In this document: piece by piece, positions 55,901 to 64,000 of the stretch
How positions within the stretch are numbered: position 1 is the stretch's first letter
Layout of the letters: every line of letters starts with the position of its first letter
NCBI GenBank assembly: GCA_032718475.1
Contig: JAUCBJ010001551.1
Coordinates: 1 to 64,000, forward strand
Source of the DNA: Nemertoderma westbladi
Lineage: Eukaryota; Xenacoelomorpha; Nemertodermatida; Nemertodermatidae
DNA: 64,000 nucleotides
Direction of reading: 5' to 3'
Translations under genes and position numbers: made by a program
Notes under the pieces: generated by a model
The model's input: only the letters and a program-made list of their open reading frames with translations
Told to the model about the DNA's origin: nothing
Databases searched by the model: none

Positions 55901-58170
55901 TGGAATCCGACGCAGAATGTTCGGTGAGTGAACGGTGGAATCCGACGCAGAATGTTCGGTGAGTGAACGGTGGAATCCGACGTAGAATGTTCGGTGAGTG
56001 AACGGTGGAATCCGACGCAGAATGTTCGGTGAGTGAACGGTGGAATCCGACGCAGAATGTTCGGTGAGTGAACGGTAGAATCCGACGCAGAATGTTCGGT
56101 GAATGAACGGTGGAATCCGACGCAGAGTGTTCGGTGAGTGAACGGTAGAATCCGACGCAGAATGTTCGGTGAATGAACGGTGGAATCCGACGCAGAGTGT
56201 TCGGTGAGTGAACGGTGGAATCCGACGTAGAATGTTCGGTGAGTGAACGGTCGAATCCGACGCAGAATGTTCGGTGAATGAACGGTGGAATCCGACGCAG
56301 AGTGTTCGGTGAGTGAACGGTGGAATCCGACGTAGAATGTTCGGTGAGTGAACGGTGGAATCCGACGCAGAATGTTCGGTGAGTGAACGGTGGAATCCGA
56401 CGCAGAATGTTCGGTGAGTGAACGGTGGAATCCGACGTAGAATGTTCGGTGAGTGAACGGTGGAATCCGACGTAGAATGTTCGGTGAGTGAACGGTGGAA
56501 TCCGACGCAGAATGTTCGGTGAGTGAACGGTGGAATCCGACGCAGAATGTTCGGTGAGTGAACGGTGGAATCCGACGCAGAATGTTCGGTGAGTAAACGG
56601 TGGAATCCGACGCAGAATGTTCGGTGAGTGAACGGTAGAATCCGACGCAGAATGTTCGGTGAATGAACGGTGGAATCCGACGCAGAGTGTTCGGTGAGTG
56701 AACGGTGGAATCCGACGTAGAATGTTCGGTGAGTGAACGGTCGAAACCGACGCAGAATGTTCGGTGAATGAACGGTGGAATCCGACGCAGAATGTTCGGT
56801 GAATGAACGGTGGAATCCGACGCAGAGTGTTCGGTGAGTGAACGGTGGAATCCGACGTAGAATGTTCGGTGAGTGAACGGTGGAATCCGACGCAGAATGT
56901 TCGGTGAGTGAACGGTGGAATCCGACGCAGAATGTTCGGTGAGTGAACGGTGGAATCCGACGCAGAATGTTCGGTGAGTGAACGGTGGAATCCGACGCAG
57001 AATGTTCGGTGAGTGAACGGTGGAATCCGACGCAGAGTGTTCGGTGAGTGAACGGTGGAATCCGACATTATTTATGCAGCAACTTATATAATTTGTCCAG
57101 TTTCTATCACTTATATTATATGTACAATCATTTCGTAATGTTAAAATTTTGGAATAAAACTACATACATACTTGTTGCAAAGTACTTTACAGTGTTCTGA
57201 TCCTCGTGGCTTTATTTTCACTCACTCACTAACGTTTGTTCGTGTAACAAAGGTCACTCGGATCATCACACTGTAAAGTGCAACTTTACACACAAGTATG
57301 TAAATATTTATTACTGTAAAATTTTTGGAGACCCGTGAAATTCAATTTATATATCCGATGTGGATTATCTGCTGATTATCCAATACCAGCAATGAAAATG
57401 ACTGTAGGATTTCACTATGTGGAACTTATTTAAATTATTATATATTTTAATTTTCTATGTTTGATATATTTTTCTCTCTATGTTATATATTTGACCCTTT
57501 TAGGACGATTTTATTAAGTGTGATATCCTTACTCAATGAACCGAACACATACTCACCTGCTAATGTTGATGCGTCGGTAATGTACCGTAAGTGGAAGGAG
57601 GCTCCCCATAGAGACATGGAATACCGAAACATAATTATGTAAGTTATCATCTGTGTCGTGATATAGTGCGTCAACATTCCAGCGACGGTCCCTAATGATA
57701 ATGGTACTAATTTTAATATACCCGAAATTATACGGGGACTTTCGACGAAATACAAATACATCCCTCTCCAGGGGAAAATCGACGTAAATAACGGCTGATT
57801 ACTCTCAAAAATGACATTGTAACCTGTTCGTTTATTATTTTGGTTAAAATAACGAGCCACTGTAACCTGCTCCTTTCCCTAATTACAAAAGGAATTAATT
57901 AGGTATTAATACATATAAATAAATTACAGGAAACAAGTTCAAGCGACTAAGTCTGACGCAGAGCGGGATGGGGTAACTGTTCCCAAGACATTGGAGGAGT
58001 ATTGTTTCAATAGCAACGCTAGTAAACCGACAGGTGCAGGCAGCTCGAACTATGTTCAACCCCAAGACTTCGACTACGATTCGGATATATTCAATGATGA
58101 CCTTGATGAGGACGATGACGATGATAATTACCCTAACTGTTATGACGACTCTGGTAATTCAGAGTCGTGA
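49916..58170 (+). CDS. UBE2R: CDC34/UBE2R-type E2 ubiquitin-conjugating enzyme, four coding exons
   Basis: Coding exons are 49916-50104, 53499-53683, 57504-57638 and 57930-58170, joined in phases 0, 2 and 2, giving 249 residues. The protein follows human CDC34/UBE2R1 closely: [49 protein letters not shown] (catalytic Cys97; HPN at 87-89), the acidic loop [12 protein letters not shown] that defines the UBE2R group, [28 protein letters not shown] and AERDGV. It ends in an acidic tail ([20 protein letters not shown]), which in this family docks on cullin-RING SCF ligases. It charges ubiquitin from E1 and builds Lys48 chains on SCF substrates such as cell-cycle regulators. All key residues are present. 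Intron 2 is a 3.8-kb minisatellite built from the exon 2 junction; introns 1 and 3 contain mobile elements. The family call is secure; which vertebrate paralogue it matches is not. Confidence 0.97.
50330..50450 (-). repeat. GGAAAGGAGCAGGTTACAG-family repeat copy in UBE2R intron 1
   Basis: atccctcattaggggaaaat, tttattgttttggtta and gtgccactgtaac match the copies at 11120-11275 and 57735-57880 in the same orientation. Confidence 0.65.
50875..52109 (-). mobile_element. TIR element F2 with seven ~146-bp monomers
   Basis: The left end gtggggcgagccacgaagtt, followed by ttgacactgttag, gggtgggtcaatttatgcaa and (gtc)n, is the same as the right inverted end of element F1. The right end, cgtgctgcgcgaaggcccca, is the inverted counterpart. 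Inside, ccgctagaggg occurs seven times, at about 51107, 51252, 51398, 51543, 51691, 51847 and 51996, spaced 144-156 bases. The first ~300 bases of monomers are duplicated almost perfectly at about 51370-51660. Non-coding. Confidence 0.85.
52281..52299 (+). repeat. Poly-G tract
   Basis: 19 consecutive G in UBE2R intron 1. Confidence 0.9.
52430..53110 (+). repeat. Two copies of a dispersed repeat, one with G25
   Basis: 52490-52580 (ataaagcacatgacatagct, gggtttcctggtcgttgatt) is repeated at 53008-53105, where the gggg portion has expanded to 25 G at 53040-53064. A more distant copy is at 27900-28060. Between the two, 52690-52775 has short gttgatcagtcataat repeats. Non-coding. Confidence 0.7.
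53649..57066. repeat. 35-bp minisatellite derived from UBE2R exon 2 plus its 5' splice site
   Basis: About 97 tandem copies of a 35-bp unit, gtgagtgaacggtggaatcc followed by gacgcagaatgttcg. The first unit is the real exon end (coding [11 protein letters not shown], 53649-53683); every later one repeats that coding segment together with the gtgagt donor. Main variants: cgtag, gtagaatcc, gaatga, gtcgaatcc, gtgttcg. The array fills almost all of intron 2. Because 35 is not a multiple of three, no sense-strand frame stays open. The minus strand happens to stay open over a 105-bp cycle and yields a spurious 1152-codon frame. Confidence 0.97.
57735..57880 (-). repeat. GGAAAGGAGCAGGTTACAG-family repeat copy in UBE2R intron 3
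   Basis: acatccctctccaggggaaa, gctgattactctcaaaaatg, tttggttaaaataac and gtaacctgctcctttcccta match 11120-11275 over most of its length. Confidence 0.75.
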
Positions 58171-59488
58171 CGTCATACATGATTGACACTGCACCTCCAA
58201 CAACAGAGCGGATATACACAGATTGATTACCGGTGCGATAGGCCAGTAAACTGTCTCCCAGTCGTATCTAATACTTCGCACTGCCTTAATATTCACATAT
58301 TTTATTTGGTTTTGTGGGGGGAGGCTCCCCTTGGGTTTTCTAAAATCCAAAATAAACTCCATCCAAACAGTCACAGACTCACGGTTTTACCACACTAATT
58401 ACTCTCTCTGTCCTATTATACCATAAATAGAGTTACTGGTTTTTTCTCAGGCGACGGAGTAATAAGCTAATGTCAAACGAATTATTTAAGAAATTGTTGG
58501 CCACAATGAAATAATCGCGATTCATATTAAAACAAATCCAAATCCCCAAATAAGGACATATAAATCCATAACATGGTTCCACTTGAACTGCAAACAATTA
58601 CTGATCTACTGTAATTCTAAGTTACACTAACAGATTATTACACTTCGACACATTGCATTTTTGCTGCTGTAGATGTTTCCAGAACAGCTTTTATTGTAAT
58701 CAATTATTGTTTATTTTACTGGCACTGTGTAAGCGAAATTTATACAAATTTTTACTATCTTTAATCCCACTGTGTTTATCTCCAGTACTGTTCTAGAATT
58801 AATGCACCACACGCCTACGCTATTGTTGTGTTTACGTTTTATATTGCCATCTACCGGTAGATAGTGGTATTGCAGTCGGCTCTGCCCATCTACCGGTACG
58901 ATTTGGTATTTTTAATGCGCCTTGGATCCAACAAACTGGCCGTAGTATGTTGTACTGCCTCTTATTATGGTGCCACTTGTAGAAAATTCTGTAGGTATAT
59001 TTATGTGTGCGGGTATCGTGTAAATATTAAACGAACGTTGTGGAAATAAAAACAGTTTGTTTTCATTATTTCATCATTTCCGCGGGTATTTGGTCGATAT
59101 TTATTTTATCTCAACTCAATAATTAATATTCTATCTGAGGGTGAAGACCGCTGGTAAAAATACCCAGAAGTGCTTCGACTCTAGGCCAGACCTAGCCAGA
59201 AGTAGAATCATCACCAAGCATCGACAAGAAAAGTAGAACTCCCCACCCCCCCCCCCCCCCCCCCCCCCAAACATGACGCAGACCAACATTTTGTGTCTAT
59301 CGACCCTAAAATCGGAAAAGTTGTGCTAAGGGGCGCCTAAAAGCTAATAGTCCTTAAAAACATGTTGGGTATGACCCAAGAAAGGAGGCTTGGGTATACA
59401 AATGATCGCCGTTGACAAATCCTTGTGGTAGCTGCCAAAATATACAACAAAATATAGAACTATGCATCACAGAAAAACTGCTGCGTAA
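58171..59488. other. UBE2R 3' UTR and downstream spacer
   Basis: No further gene found. It contains a 23-base poly-C at 59246-59268 and an inverted ctaccggtag (58853-58862) repeated nearby at 58889. Otherwise featureless AT-rich sequence. Confidence 0.45.
58351..58356 (+). promoter_or_regulatory. Candidate polyadenylation signal of UBE2R
   Basis: AATAAA about 180 bases after the UBE2R stop codon. Confidence 0.45.
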
Positions 59489-59985
59489 GGCCACCCTCAC
59501 ATGGAGCAACTTGTTTCTGCAACTTGTTTCTGAAACTTGTTGCTGGACCCCCTCACGCACAGAAACAAGTTGCTGCAACTTGTTTCCGAAACTTGTTTCA
59601 ACAACTTGTTGCTGGCCCCCCCTCACACACAGAAACTTGTTGCTGAAGAAAATAACAATTATATCCAAATAAATAGCTAACATGTCCAGTCATTTGTATA
59701 TAATATCACTCAAATTATATAATATTAGCTAGTATCAAAATGGAATGTAATAAAAGTTTTTCAAAAAGTTGCTGGGAATATAACTTCCAGCAACTTGTTG
59801 CTGGACTCACTCACACACGGAAATAAGTTGCGGAAACAAGTTGCAGAAACTTGTTGCTGGAGTCCTCACACACAGAAACAAGTTTCGGAAACAAGTTGCA
59901 GCAACAAGTTTCTGTGTGTGAGGGGGTCCAGCAACAAGTTTCAGAAACAAGTTGCAGAAACAAGTATCTCCGTGTGAGGGGGGCC
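59489..59985. mobile_element. PIF/Harbinger-like MITE, 497 bp
   Basis: Ends are ggccaccctcacatggagca / tctccgtgtgaggggggcc, inverted over roughly 85 bases. TAA flanks both sides (59486-59488 and 59986-59988), the usual TWA target duplication of PIF/Harbinger elements. The subterminal regions are made of gttgctgcaacttgtttctg-type short palindromic repeats. No transposase. Confidence 0.75.
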
Positions 59986-60084
59986 TAAGAGCCGAAAAAT
60001 GATTTCGAACAAATCGATCAAAATAGCTCAGATACTTGCGCTACGGGGGCTGGTTGATTAAGTCAAAGAATATCCCCTGCAGTC

Positions 60085-62035
60085 CTACTACTACTACTAC
60101 TACTACTAGGATCGGCATGCTGCATTGCGGCTGCATTTTTAAGAATGCCGTGCCGGCTTGTCAACAAAATTGCACCGCCACAACTCCCTATCACCCATGA
60201 CATTTGCTAGATCATCCGCATCTTCAAGGCCAGTGTCCTTTAAGATGCGTCTCAAGAAAGTCATGGGCTGTCCACCATGCTTATTCACTCCATGAGGCTG
60301 CCAAAGTACAAGATTATGCACTGGCTGGTCCTCACGGCGAAAGCAATGTCCTGCAAAGCGGAGGCGATTTTGTTATAGTGTCAAGCTTGGGGGAACCAAT
60401 GAGACACCTCCAATGTTATATAGTGTCTGGTTGGAGATGTGTGCATTGTACTTGACACAATGAACCCGGCGTAGCATTCTTGTGAATGTGCCATCCAGAG
60501 ATTTGGTGTCCTCAGTCAGCAGTTAGAGCCCAGCATGGACTCCCGTAGAGGAGTACTGGAACTACTGCTGCTCTAAATAATCGGACCTTAAGTTTCCGAT
60601 TAATTCTCGGTGACTTCCAAATCCTGGAAAGCCTATTCAAGGCTGCCCATGCCTTTCCCTTACGTATTCGAAGGTCCTCACCTGACTTCCGGATCCATGA
60701 TCCCAGGTAACAGAAGTCGTCCACATGCTCAAGCATACCATCCTTTGAGCTTATGCTCATCCGATCAGAGACTTGCTGAGGACTTTCAAACTTAACTGTC
60801 AAAATTTTGGTCTTTCTGGAGTTAATAAAAAGACCAACACTAGAAGCAGCATGTTCTAATGAGCTGAGGAGCCGTTGGGCTCCCTCTAATGTTTCTGAGC
60901 GTACTCCTAAGTCATCAGCAAAGTCTAGATCAGTTAGGTACTTGGCAGGATTTCCTCGACTTCTGGAGCCAGTAGTATTATGATGATCTAAGGACATGCG
61001 TAGAACATAGTCAACAACAATTATGAACAAGAATGGTGCAAGTGTGTCTCCCTGGAGGACGCCCCATAACACTTCAAATGGTTCTGTGTCACCGTCAACA
61101 GTATACACAAATGTTGTCGAACCATCGTATACTGATCTGATTGCTGAAATATTTTCATCAGGAATCCCATATAATGAAAGTATGCTGAACATACGTGAGC
61201 GAGAGACTGAATCAAAGGCCTTGAAGAAGTCAACAAAGATAACAGCCAGATGCCTGTCTTTGTTTTTTGATAACTCTTCAATTATCCTTATAAGTGCCAA
61301 AATGGGCTCCATGGTCCCACGACCTTTACGGAACCCATTCTGATTTCCACGGAGCAGTCTCTCAATGGGATCCCTGATGCGATTTAATAGAATTCTATTG
61401 TATAGCTTTGCAGCAATCGCGATCAATGAGATTCCCCGAAAAGAACCATAGAGTGTTAGGTTGCCCTTCTTGGGAACTGGCACCAACTTATTTGTTTTCA
61501 TTTATTGTGGGACTCTTGTTGTTCGGTACATGTCTACTATGATGGGATATATGAGCTTTAAACACTCAGGTATTTTAAAGACCTCAGGGGGAACACCATC
61601 TACTCCACTGGCACGGTTGGTCTTAATGCTCTTTGCAGCAGCCTTCACTTCTGCAAAGGAGATATCACCAATGGGAATATCTGGAAGTACAGACTCAGAC
61701 ACTTTTACTTCTATAAAGTTATCAGGCAATACCCTGTCATTATTGAGGAGCTTTTCAAAGTGGGCCTTCCAAACATTGAGGCGATCGGCTGGTGATTCAG
61801 CCTTAACCTTGGTGGTTGGTTGGCTTTTTCGACCAGCAAGCAAGTTGATCGATCTCCATGCCTGGGATGATTGCCTGCTGTCGTTAGCATCTTTGATGGC
61901 ATCAACCGTTTATTAGCTCCTGTAAATTAACTAAAAGTACTTGTAAAAGTACTGCCTGTTCAGGGACCTAGATGCAGCCTTAACTGCATTCTTGGCCGCT
62001 GTAGTCTGTTTGAGTCGGGACTCTTTCTGACTTTT
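60085..62035 (-). mobile_element. RTE-like LINE copy B (linker, RT, C-terminus)
   Basis: The minus strand begins near 62030 (matching copy A at about 4450), and the RT frame is largely open from 61843 to 60512: NRASGVDGVPPEVFK, NKLVPVPKKGN, NQNGFRKGRGTMEPILAL, FVDFFKAFDSVSRSR, GVLQGDTLAPFLF, DLDFADDLGVRSE, YGSPCWALTA. An in-frame stop (TAA) near 61502-61505 replaces the codon found in copy A. The C-terminal part is frameshifted near 60515. The 3' tail is (CTA)7-8 at 60085-60108 in plus-strand reading. It shows what copy A looked like before the nested insertion. Confidence 0.88.
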
Positions 62036-62610
62036 GTGGACTTCAAGAAAGCATTCGCTCAGTGGTCAAGAAAGCATTCGCCTCCATGCTCTATAATACG
62101 CTAGGTCTATCAGATGCACAGCTTCTACTGAATAAAGTGGAGAGGGCTGCTAAGGAGTTTGGATTGCATATAAATGCTACCAAATTTTACTACCTTTTAA
62201 TGTTGATGGAAATTGACCACAATTGATAATAATCAACAAAGGAAGGTTTGCGACTTCCAGTACCTTTGGTCATGGATAGATAGCAGCAAAATAGACAGAA
62301 GTTATAAAAGCAAAAGCATGGCTGACTCGATAAAAAATGGATACCATCTGGAAATCAGATCTCTCCAGGCACCTGAAGACTAAGTTCTTTGGAGCCACGG
62401 TGGAAAGTGTACTTTTATACTGGGGTGAGACATGGACCATGGCCATGCCTGGACACTGACGAAATCACTTGAACAACGAATTGATTGTTGCTACACATGA
62501 CAGCCCTAAACATCAGCTGGAGACAACACATGACAAACTACGAGCTTGCACAGTTTACATTGTAAACTTTGTCATGCACTGAAATCTTTAAGAGTGTAAT
62601 GCCGAACCAA
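62036..62610 (+). mobile_element. Decayed LINE relic, plus strand
   Basis: Short frame-broken phrases read FVDFKKAF, KAFASMLYNTLGLSDAQ, LLNKVERAAKEFGLHINATK, and then a region corresponding to the post-RT SVLLYWGETWT phrase with TLTKSLEQRID. These are RT and C-terminal motifs of a non-LTR element distinct from copy B and in the opposite orientation. No frame longer than about 40 residues. Confidence 0.6.
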
Positions 62611-62618
62611 TGACTTGC

Positions 62619-64000
62619 CATTCTCACGTAATTCGAACTGCGCACATTTGTACCTCTCTTCTCTATATTTGTCTCAGGTAATTCGAACTGCGCACATTCA
62701 TACCTCTCTTCTCTATATTTGTCTCAGGTAATTCGAACTGCGCACATTCGTACCTCTCTTCTCTATATTTGTCTCAGGTAATTCGAACTGCGCACATTCG
62801 TACATCTCTTCTCTATATTTGTCTCACGTAATTCGAACTGCGCACATTCATACCTCTCTTCTCTATATTTGTCTCAGGTAATTCGAACTGCGCACATTCG
62901 TACCTCTCTTCTCTATATTTGTCTCAGGTAATTCGAACTGCGCACATTCGTACATCTCTTCTCTATATTTGTCTCACGTAATTCGAACTGCGCACATTCA
63001 TACCTCTCTTCTCTATATTTGTCTCAGGTAATTCGAACTGCGCACATTCGTACCTCTCTTCTCTATATTTGTCTCAGGTAATTCGAACTGCGCACATTCG
63101 TACCTCTCTTCTCTATATTTGTCTCAGGTAATTCGAACTGCGCACATTCGTACCTCTCTTCTCTATATTTGTCTCAGGTAATTCGAACTGCGCACATTCG
63201 TACATCTCTTCTCTATATTTGTCTCACGTAATTCGAACTGCGCACATTCATACCTCTCTTCTCTATATTTGTCTCAGGTAATTCGAACTGCGCACATTCG
63301 TACCTCTCTTCTCTATATTTGTCTCAGGTAATTCGAACTGCGCACATTCGTACATCTCTTCTCTATATTTGTCTCACGTAATTCGAACTGCGCACATTCA
63401 TACCTCTCTTCTCTATATTTGTCTCAGGTAATTCGAACTGCGCACATTCGTACCTCTCTTCTCTATATTTGTCTCAGGTAATTCGAACTGCGCACATTCG
63501 CACTTCTCTTCTCTATATTTGTCTCAGGTAATTCGGATTGCGCACATTCGTACATCTCTTCTCTATATTTGTCTCACGTAATTCGAACTGCGCACATTCG
63601 TACCTCTCTTCTCTATATTTGTCTCACGTAATTCGAACTGCGCACATTCGTACCTCTCTTCTCTATATTTGTCTCACGTAATTCGAACTGCGCACATTCG
63701 TACCTATCTTCTCTATATTTGTCTCACGTAATTCGAACTGCGCACATTCGTACATCTCTTCTCTATATTTGTCTCAGGTAATTCGAACTGCGCACATTCA
63801 TACCTCTCTTCTCTATATTTGTCTCAGGTAATTCGAACTGCGCACATTCGTACCTCTCTTCTCTATATTTGTCTCAGGTAATTCGAACTGCGCACATTCG
63901 TACATCTCTTCTCTATATTTGTCTCACGTAATTCGAACTGCGCACATTCGTACTTCTCTTCTCTATATTTGTCTCACGTAATTCGAACTGCGCACATTCG
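62619..64000. repeat. 50-bp minisatellite, runs off the window
   Basis: At least 27 copies of a 50-bp unit: gtaattcgaactgcgcacat, tcgtacctctcttctctata and tttgtctcag. Variants follow a three-unit cycle (cattca/cctc/cagg, cattcg/cctc/cagg, cattcg/catc/cacg), giving a 150-bp higher-order repeat. Each unit contains a pyrimidine tract ending CAG followed by GTAATT. Confidence 0.95.

Noticed and set aside
53610-57068. 1152-codon open frame on the minus strand
   Set aside because: It is a by-product of the 35-bp array: three units make a 105-base cycle with no minus-strand stop. It contains only repeat-encoded sequence and overlaps UBE2R exon 2 antisense.
62619-64000. Tandem acceptor-donor units as real micro-exons
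   Set aside because: No open frame or gene context is visible within the window. The splice-like motif may be coincidental, so only the pattern is reported.

Overview
The window is eukaryotic nuclear DNA from an animal, most likely a marine invertebrate. The evidence is GT-AG introns that keep frame across exons, a canonical CDC34/UBE2R ubiquitin-conjugating enzyme, a four-EF-hand calmodulin-like protein, a Golgi carbohydrate sulfotransferase, several APE/RT-type LINEs, tRNA-derived SINE heads, and many palindromic AGGCCT and ACCGGT motifs. It is AT-rich and unusually full of minisatellites. I cannot assign a phylum from sequence alone. There is no sign of bacterial, phage or CRISPR content.

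Layout. 71-22141 (+) is the 3' part of a long disordered Pro-rich, then Asp/Ser/Gly-repeat protein gene with six in-phase exons. Its third visible intron (2624-20130, 17.5 kb) opens and closes with the same 20-bp minisatellite. Between the two arrays lie an RTE-like LINE interrupted by a second LINE, inverted MITE copies, a 1-kb TIR element with a TAAG duplication, and an intronless sulfotransferase gene (15985-17163). 22611-27202 is a 4.6-kb TIR element whose interior is a 53-bp satellite. 27203-33700 is non-coding with two more TIR elements and a 24-bp minisatellite. 34004-36493 (+) is the EF-hand gene, with a 38-bp minisatellite carrying its 3' splice site and a 20-bp minisatellite filling its intron. 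38520-39300 is a LINE relic. 39493-43028 is a 34-bp minisatellite of about 104 units. 43857-47735 holds a decayed LINE and a CR1/L2-like LINE nested in a TA-flanked TIR element. 49916-58170 (+) is the UBE2R/CDC34 gene in four coding exons. Its second intron is a 35-bp minisatellite of about 97 units that copies the end of exon 2 together with its 5' splice site. 59489-59985 is a Harbinger-like MITE. 60085-62035 is another copy of the RTE-like LINE (minus strand), followed by a LINE relic and a 50-bp minisatellite that runs off the window.

The genes do not form a pathway; they are independent loci. The unifying theme is repeat biology. Tandem arrays start at or contain splice-site sequences (UBE2R donor, EF-hand acceptor, 50-bp array), and several TIR elements carry tandem arrays inside them, one of them (two copies) with a CTCF-like core in every ~146-bp monomer. 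Those are the observations I think deserve follow-up.
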